Below, piece by piece: positions 4,859-6,267 of a stretch of 6,267 bases of DNA. The first letter of the stretch is position 1. Every line of letters begins with the position of its first letter. A program made the translations under genes and the position numbers. The notes under the pieces were generated by a model. It saw only the letters and a program-made list of their open reading frames with translations. It did no database searches and was not told the DNA's origin. Where the stretch lies: the NCBI GenBank assembly GCA_002299675.1, contig DBOW01000010.1:1-6267 (forward strand), in the 5' to 3' direction. This stretch comes from Solobacterium sp. UBA636 (GTDB lineage: Bacteria; Bacillota_I; Bacilli_A; Erysipelotrichales; Erysipelotrichaceae).

Positions 4859-6136
4859 ATGCCAACAGTAAGTGTAATTATTCCGGCCTATAATGCCGCC
4901 AGGACAATTTTGAGATGTGTTAATTCGGTTCTTGAACAGTCTTTTAAGGATGTTGAGTGTATTGTGATTGATGATGGTTCAAGCGATAATACCGCTGAAA
5001 TACTCGGGGGTATTGGTGATGAAAGATTAAGATATATCCACAAGGAAAATGGAGGAGTATCAAGTTCACGTAATCGAGGCCTTGATGAGGCAAAGGGTGA
5101 ATATATCTGTTTCATGGATGCCGATGATTATCAAAGTGACCAGGCTCTCTCTCAGCTTGTCAGCGCCATGCGTATGCATGATGTTGATCTGGTAGTGGCT
5201 GGTTTTTATCGGGTAGTTGATGATAAGCTGGCTGCCAAGTCATATTTTAAGAAAGAATGTGTCATGAGCCGCAAGGAATATGCTTCAAAGATGTCCAAGA
5301 AACCGGCAGAGTATTATTTTGGGGTTTTATGGAACAAGCTTTATAAGAGAAGTATTATTGAGCAGTTTAATATGCGCATGGATGAGTCGATAAGCTGGAG
5401 TGAGGATTTTATTTTCAATCTGGAGTATATCAGGCATATTCAGGATATTTTTATTCTTAAGTCACCAGTATATTATTATATTCGTACTGAGGGTTCTTTA
5501 GTCTACAACAATAATAATCTGGTTGCGAGAATGATTAAGATGAAGCTTGATGTTTACCGTCACTATAAGAAGTTTCTTGAGGATGTTTTTCCTGAGGAAG
5601 AGGGTTACTGGAATGAGAAGTTTATTCTTCTGGATGCGGCCAGTGATGGCGGTACCTCGGTTATGCCCAAAAAGCTTGGTGATGAGAAAATCAGTATAAA
5701 TAAGAAGGTTCTGGGCAAGAAGAGTTATCTGCGTGATCTTTATATCAGGCGCAAGCTGGCTGATAAGTTTCTTTCGGTTGTGGCTTTAAGGAATAATCTT
5801 AATTTAAGTGATGTTTATGTTTTTCTGGCTATCATGGATGATCTTGGTTTTAAGAGTCTTGATGAGTACAGTGATTATCTGAATATGGATAAGCTTAAGG
5901 TTAGACAGGGTTTTGTGAATCTGAAGAAGAATAAGTATATTAAGTATAAAGAGAAGGATGAGGATAATTATCGTTCGATTGTGATAAATGATTCTTCTTT
6001 AAAGATTATGGATGAGATAGAGCTGGCCAGACATGAGATTGAGAATCTGCTTACAGGGGATATTGATCCTGATAATTTAGAGATCTATATGGCAGTAAGT
6101 GAAAAAATTCGCAAAAAAGAGGAGGAAATTGTCTAA
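4859..6136 (+). CDS. family 2 glycosyltransferase with C-terminal MarR-like winged helix
   Basis: The product has 425 residues. Residues 1 to about 210 form a GT-A family 2 glycosyltransferase. VSVIIPAYNA (4-13) and VIDDGSSDNT (36-45) bind the nucleotide sugar, GGVSSSRNRGL (65-75) is a standard GT2 motif, and DADD (87-90) is the metal-binding DXD. SWSEDFIFNLE (179-189) supplies the probable catalytic acidic residues. There is no signal peptide or membrane segment, so it is probably cytoplasmic, acting on cell-envelope or capsule precursors. The donor and acceptor are unknown. Residues 211-293 are a charged connector. Residues 294-425 resemble a whole MarR/SarA-type domain: leading helix (294-312), helices 314-330 and 333-343, recognition-like helix DKLKVRQGFVNLKKNKYI (344-361), wing with DEDNYRS (367-373) and long C-terminal helices (379-423). 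The reading frame is uninterrupted and codon use does not change visibly. The start at ATG 4859 gives the normal GT2 N-terminus. It has no Shine-Dalgarno sequence. The GT2 part is secure. The MarR assignment is pattern recognition without a profile search. Confidence 0.9.
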   Translation: MPTVSVIIPAYNAARTILRCVNSVLEQSFKDVECIVIDDGSSDNTAEILGGIGDERLRYIHKENGGVSSSRNRGLDEAKGEYICFMDADDYQSDQALSQLVSAMRMHDVDLVVAGFYRVVDDKLAAKSYFKKECVMSRKEYASKMSKKPAEYYFGVLWNKLYKRSIIEQFNMRMDESISWSEDFIFNLEYIRHIQDIFILKSPVYYYIRTEGSLVYNNNNLVARMIKMKLDVYRHYKKFLEDVFPEEEGYWNEKFILLDAASDGGTSVMPKKLGDEKISINKKVLGKKSYLRDLYIRRKLADKFLSVVALRNNLNLSDVYVFLAIMDDLGFKSLDEYSDYLNMDKLKVRQGFVNLKKNKYIKYKEKDEDNYRSIVINDSSLKIMDEIELARHEIENLLTGDIDPDNLEIYMAVSEKIRKKEEEIV

Positions 6137-6142
6137 AAGCTC

Positions 6143-6171
6143 TTGATAGCGTTTTCATAATCTGTTAATAT
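6143..6171 (+). promoter_or_regulatory. promoter-like site after the glycosyltransferase gene
   Basis: TTGATA (6143-6148), a 17-bp spacer and TAATAT (6166-6171) preceded by TGT (6163-6165) make a reasonable extended -10 promoter. A start near 6178 is predicted. It begins 6 bases past the glycosyltransferase stop, and no other gene is visible before the window ends. Confidence 0.4.
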
Positions 6172-6177
6172 TGAATT

Positions 6178-6259
6178 GTAAAATTTTAGTGTGTTACTGA
6201 TTCGATCAGGCATCAGCGAAATTATTCTTTTTTAGGAAGATTTTGTTGATGCCTTTTTT
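6178..6259 (+). ncRNA. candidate small RNA or attenuator leader
   Basis: The interval between the promoter-like site and the terminator would give an RNA of about 80 nt with two hairpins: CTGAT/ATCAG (6197-6201 with 6205-6209) and the long terminator hairpin. No open reading frame of note is present. It could equally be the 3' UTR of the glycosyltransferase mRNA, or the terminated leader of a gene beyond 6267. I recognise no known RNA family in it. Confidence 0.3.
6209..6259 (+). terminator. strong intrinsic terminator at the right end
   Basis: GGCATCA (6209-6215) pairs with TGATGCC (6247-6253). The stem continues inward through about six more pairs, including G-T pairs (6216-6221 with 6241-6246). 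An inner TTCTT/AGGAA helix could cap it. Six T follow (6254-6259). It is the only terminator between the glycosyltransferase stop and the window end, so it ends that transcript unless read-through occurs. Confidence 0.85.
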
Positions 6260-6267
6260 GTTGAAGG

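Noticed and set aside
8..6247. AGATTTTGTTG occurs near both ends of the window (8-18 and 6237-6247)
   Set aside because: An 11-base match in AT-rich DNA with no flanking similarity is consistent with chance. There is no sign of a mobile element between the copies.

Overview
The window looks like ordinary chromosomal sequence from an AT-rich, low-GC Gram-positive bacterium (Bacillota). The indicators are a tRNA-sensing T-box leader in front of a tRNA synthetase gene, tRNA genes with encoded CCA ends, intrinsic terminators after every unit, and Bacillota-type LeuRS and TypA sequences. The LeuRS and TypA variants (KMGKR, AHVDAGKST) remind me of Erysipelotrichia or Clostridia, but that placement is from memory and unverified. 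No phage, IS element, CRISPR array or resistance gene is visible.

Layout. Positions 19-228 hold a weak promoter and a full T-box leader with specifier loop, T-box and mutually exclusive antiterminator/terminator. It controls leuS (229-2625, leucyl-tRNA synthetase), which ends at an intrinsic terminator (2632-2661). On the opposite strand two tandem tRNA-Leu genes converge on leuS: GAG anticodon (2833-2916), then CAG anticodon (2739-2822), with their own terminator (2703-2731). A 60-bp gap (2917-2976) holds two back-to-back promoters whose -35 boxes are the arms of one small palindrome. One serves the tRNAs and the other serves typA (2977-4806, the ribosome-associated GTPase TypA/BipA). The typA terminator begins inside the last codons of the gene. 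A family 2 glycosyltransferase gene follows (4859-6136). It has an unexpected C-terminal domain that reads as a complete MarR/SarA-type winged helix. The last 130 bases hold a promoter-like site and a strong hairpin terminator, which could bound an approximately 80-nt small RNA or the attenuator of a gene beyond the window.

How the parts relate. leuS and the two tRNA-Leu genes form a leucine-charging cluster: the T-box should sense uncharged tRNA-Leu, and the neighbouring tRNA-Leu(GAG) can read its CUU specifier by wobble. typA and the glycosyltransferase each appear to be single-gene transcription units. Both have a -10 box 6-8 bases before the ATG and no Shine-Dalgarno sequence, so both are predicted to make leaderless mRNAs, unlike leuS. 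The most novel-looking item is the glycosyltransferase-winged-helix fusion, a candidate enzyme-linked DNA-binding regulator. That function is inference from sequence pattern only.
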